From: Bacillota bacterium
Lineage (GTDB): Bacteria > Bacillota > Clostridia > Oscillospirales > Oscillospiraceae
NCBI GenBank assembly: GCA_009781925.1
Contig: WQUU01000071.1
Coordinates: 1-6,991, forward strand
Reading direction: 5' to 3'
Length of the DNA stretch: 6,991 bases
The position numbers and the translations under genes are program-made. Below the pieces are notes generated by a model. That model did not search any database. It worked only from the letters and a program-made list of their open reading frames with translations, and had not been told where the DNA came from. Positions 5,357 to 6,991 of the stretch are shown here, piece after piece (position 1 is the stretch's first letter; the number at the start of each line of letters is the position of its first letter).

Positions 5357-6718
5357 TTATTGTCCCCTGCCGCGCCCGCCGGAAATGCGCTTCACAAAGA
5401 GAAGCAGGAGCCCGCCGACTACCAGGAACAATATGATGGAACCGATCCCCCAGAGTGTGCCGTATTTCTCCGCTATTCCGGCGTCAAGCCCCTGATTGAC
5501 GTAAAAGTTGTGCATCCGGAAGGTGAGGGTTCCGAACACCAGCGGGCCGACGAAGGTGGAAGTGCGCCCCGCCACCGAGAGGAAGCCGAAAAATTCGGTC
5601 GTCTTTTCCGGGGGCGCAAACTGGATGACCATACTGCGGCTGACCGCCTGCGCACCGGACAGGGAGAAGCCCGCGACAGCGCCGACAACCAGAAACCACC
5701 GCATAGACGCGACCGTGAAAATATCTGTCAGGGGACTGGTATATCCAGCCGGGGGTGTGAATGGCGGGATGAAGAACAGCGCGCTGATCGCGGCAACCAA
5801 AATGATGAGGGAGGCCAGCACAGCCCCTTTGCCGCTCCTCCTGTCGGCGATGCGCCCGAACAGCAGCGCGCCGAGCGCCCCGGTGATTTGCAAAACCACC
5901 ACGAGGATGATGAGCTGCATCGTGTTCAGGCCGTAAAGCGTACCGCCGATGATGGCCGCGAAGTCCATCAGCATCATGATGCCGTCGTTGTAGATGAGAA
6001 ACGCGACCGTATACTTAATAAACTCCTTATAACTCTTGACCGCGCGAAACGTCTTTGCCAAATTCTTGAAAGCATAGACGATCACGCGCTCCCCCACGGG
6101 ACGCCCCGGCGCGTTGCGCGATTCCTTGACCCACAAAAAAGTCGGGATGGCGGAGACAGTGAAAAACACGGCGCAGATTAAGAAGGCGTAAGGCCGCAGG
6201 TCGGCGCTCTTGACGAGCATAATCGGCAGCACGAGTAGCAGCGCCAGAATGCCGCCGAGCATACCGATCGCCCAGCCCTTTCCCGAGACGGCGCCGATAT
6301 TCTCCGGCGTGGATACGTCGGACAGGAGCGCGTCATAGAACACCTGAGAGGCGCGGTAACCGATCTCCGCCAGGATAAAGAAGAGCATCCCCATAAACAC
6401 ATCGTCGGCGTGAACGAAAAACAGGAGGGCTGTGAATACGACGGAGAGCGTGGTAAAAGCGATCAGGAATTTTTTCTTGAACCTTGTAAAGTCCGCGATT
6501 GCCCCCAAAATGGGGGACATCACCGCCACCACCGCGGCGGCGATGCCTACGGAGAGGCCCCAGAGCCGGGTTCCCGCCGCGCCGCCCACGACGGTATCTT
6601 TAAAATAGACGGAGTACACCGCGAGAAGGATGATCGAAGCATAGGCTGAGTTTCCAAAGTCATAGAAATACCACGATCTTCTTGAGCGTTTTTGGACGCC
6701 CGTCTCTGTCTGCTCCAT
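5357..6718 (-). CDS. MFS transporter, UMF1 family (Atg22-like)
   Basis: This is a complete 453-aa major facilitator carrier with about twelve hydrophobic segments, a normal length for the family. Family marks seen: RSWYFYDFGNSAYAS (14-28), the opening signature of UMF1/Atg22-like proteins; an MFS motif-A loop GAIADFTRFKKK (72-83); FYDALLSDVSTPENIGAVSG (127-146); a second-half loop GRIADRRSGKG (288-298); and PPEKTTEFFGFLSVAGRTS (369-387) leading into GPLVFG (391-396). Eukaryotic Atg22 exports amino acids from the vacuole; bacterial members are mostly of unknown substrate, so small-molecule export is all that can be inferred. The start at 6718 (MEQTETG) is preferred over the longer frame from 6820, because the extra 34 residues would run into the upstream gene and because GGGGTG lies five bases upstream. 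The 31-base gap to the upstream gene suggests one operon. Confidence 0.92.
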   Translation of the reverse strand: MEQTETGVQKRSRRSWYFYDFGNSAYASIILLAVYSVYFKDTVVGGAAGTRLWGLSVGIAAAVVAVMSPILGAIADFTRFKKKFLIAFTTLSVVFTALLFFVHADDVFMGMLFFILAEIGYRASQVFYDALLSDVSTPENIGAVSGKGWAIGMLGGILALLLVLPIMLVKSADLRPYAFLICAVFFTVSAIPTFLWVKESRNAPGRPVGERVIVYAFKNLAKTFRAVKSYKEFIKYTVAFLIYNDGIMMLMDFAAIIGGTLYGLNTMQLIILVVVLQITGALGALLFGRIADRRSGKGAVLASLIILVAAISALFFIPPFTPPAGYTSPLTDIFTVASMRWFLVVGAVAGFSLSGAQAVSRSMVIQFAPPEKTTEFFGFLSVAGRTSTFVGPLVFGTLTFRMHNFYVNQGLDAGIAEKYGTLWGIGSIILFLVVGGLLLLFVKRISGGRGRGQ

Positions 6719-6723
6719 GGAGG

Positions 6724-6729
6724 CACCCC
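6724..6729 (-). promoter_or_regulatory. Ribosome binding site deciding the MFS start
   Basis: On the - strand GGGGTG ends five bases before the ATG at 6718, matching GAGGTG of the Shine-Dalgarno complement at five of six bases. No comparable site precedes the longer in-frame alternative at 6820. Confidence 0.6.
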
Positions 6730-6734
6730 ATTCA

Positions 6735-6752
6735 ATTGGATTGATTGGATTA
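6735..6752. repeat. Two tandem 9-base repeats in the - strand intergenic gap
   Basis: ATTGGATTG (6735-6743) is followed at once by ATTGGATTA (6744-6752), eight of nine bases identical. The second copy contains the TAA stop (6750-6752 on the - strand) of the right-edge gene. A small inverted repeat CGCAT-AAA-ATGCG (6755-6767) lies beside it. The tandem copies could be a slippage product or a spacer; there is no sign of function. Confidence 0.55.
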
Positions 6753-6991
6753 ATCGCATAAAATGCGGAAGATTTCCAGATACTTCGACGCGCTGCGCGG
6801 CGTTTCGCTGCGGACTTCATAGTCGTTTCCGGCCTTTGTCGAAAACAGCAGGGTCATCTGATCCACAATGGCAAAGCGGTCGATTTCCGCCAGGGGGAAG
6901 ACCCTGCCGGCGCAGGTCAGAACGTTGCGATCCATCTGCATAAGACCCTCGCCCAGAAGCGCGCCGCCCGAGGCGGCCTTGACCGCGAACA
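6750..6991 (-). CDS. C-terminal part of an unrecognised protein (5' end outside window)
   Basis: The - strand frame is open from the right edge to the TAA at 6750-6752 and gives about 80 residues, beginning FAVKAASGGALLGEG and ending KYLEIFRILCD. An internal ATG at 6941 exists, but the frame continues upstream in protein-like sequence, so this is most likely the tail of a longer protein. The visible part alternates short hydrophobic and polar stretches (VLTCAGRVFPLAEIDRFAIV, then MTLLFSTKAGNDYEVRS), suggesting a mainly beta domain, with a final helix (SASKYLEIFRIL). This PH-like look vaguely recalls the C-terminal domains of some clostridial lysophospholipid acyltransferases; I hold that only as a weak possibility. 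It lies 31 bases upstream of the MFS gene on the same strand, so the two are probably co-transcribed. Confidence 0.6.
   Translation of the reverse strand, partial: FAVKAASGGALLGEGLMQMDRNVLTCAGRVFPLAEIDRFAIVDQMTLLFSTKAGNDYEVRSETPRSASKYLEIFRILCD

Noticed and set aside
5032..5436. + strand open frame running through the 59-aa gene and the palindrome
   Set aside because: It starts without a ribosome site, crosses the palindrome and reaches into the convergent MFS gene. The frame from 5024 has the ribosome site and membrane helices.
5354..6181. Long + strand open frame of 275 codons opposite the MFS gene
   Set aside because: Its product is highly charged with no domain, no ribosome site is evident, and it lies fully antisense to a well-supported UMF1 carrier. 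GC-rich codon bias in the real gene explains it.
1..6991. CRISPR array, insertion sequence, tRNA or rRNA
   Set aside because: No regularly spaced repeat-spacer pattern, transposase-like frame with flanking inverted ends, cloverleaf or rRNA-like stretch was seen on either strand.

Overview
The window looks like chromosomal DNA from a moderately GC-rich Gram-positive bacterium, most likely a clostridial Firmicute of the Oscillospiraceae/Ruminococcaceae type. The basis is strong AGGAGG-like ribosome sites, a consensus sigma-A promoter, a YozG-type Xre regulator next to a BcrA/NatA-type ABC transporter, and a UMF1-type MFS carrier. This placement is an inference from gene style; the window has no rRNA, tRNA or marker gene.

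Left part (1-1507, + strand): the 3' part of a protein with Lys/Pro/Ala repeats is followed 49 bases later by a four-helix membrane protein. That protein has a basic, Ala-rich N-terminal tail and a C-terminal His/Cys cluster that looks metal-binding. A strong hairpin terminator closes this unit.

Middle part (1508-5203, + strand): a near-consensus promoter with an inverted repeat over its -10 element starts a compact seven-gene operon. In order the genes are a four-helix membrane protein, a small Xre-family repressor, a 101-aa protein with one C-terminal membrane helix, an ABC ATPase, two different six-helix ABC-2 permeases, and a 59-aa two-helix protein that is easily missed because it is so short. 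Gaps are 4-base overlaps to 38 bases, so the genes are probably co-transcribed. The likely reading is a self-regulated exporter (peptide, drug, lipid or ion efflux or immunity) with three small accessory membrane proteins of unknown role.

Convergent junction (5204-5356): this holds a 94-base imperfect palindrome that may be a dispersed repeat and could act as a terminator in both directions.

Right part (5357-6991, - strand): a complete UMF1/Atg22-like MFS transporter lies 31 bases downstream of the C-terminal end of an unrecognised gene that enters from the right edge. The two are probably one operon.

Nothing seen here clearly proves a new system. The best candidates for a second look are the small-protein-rich ABC operon and the long palindrome.
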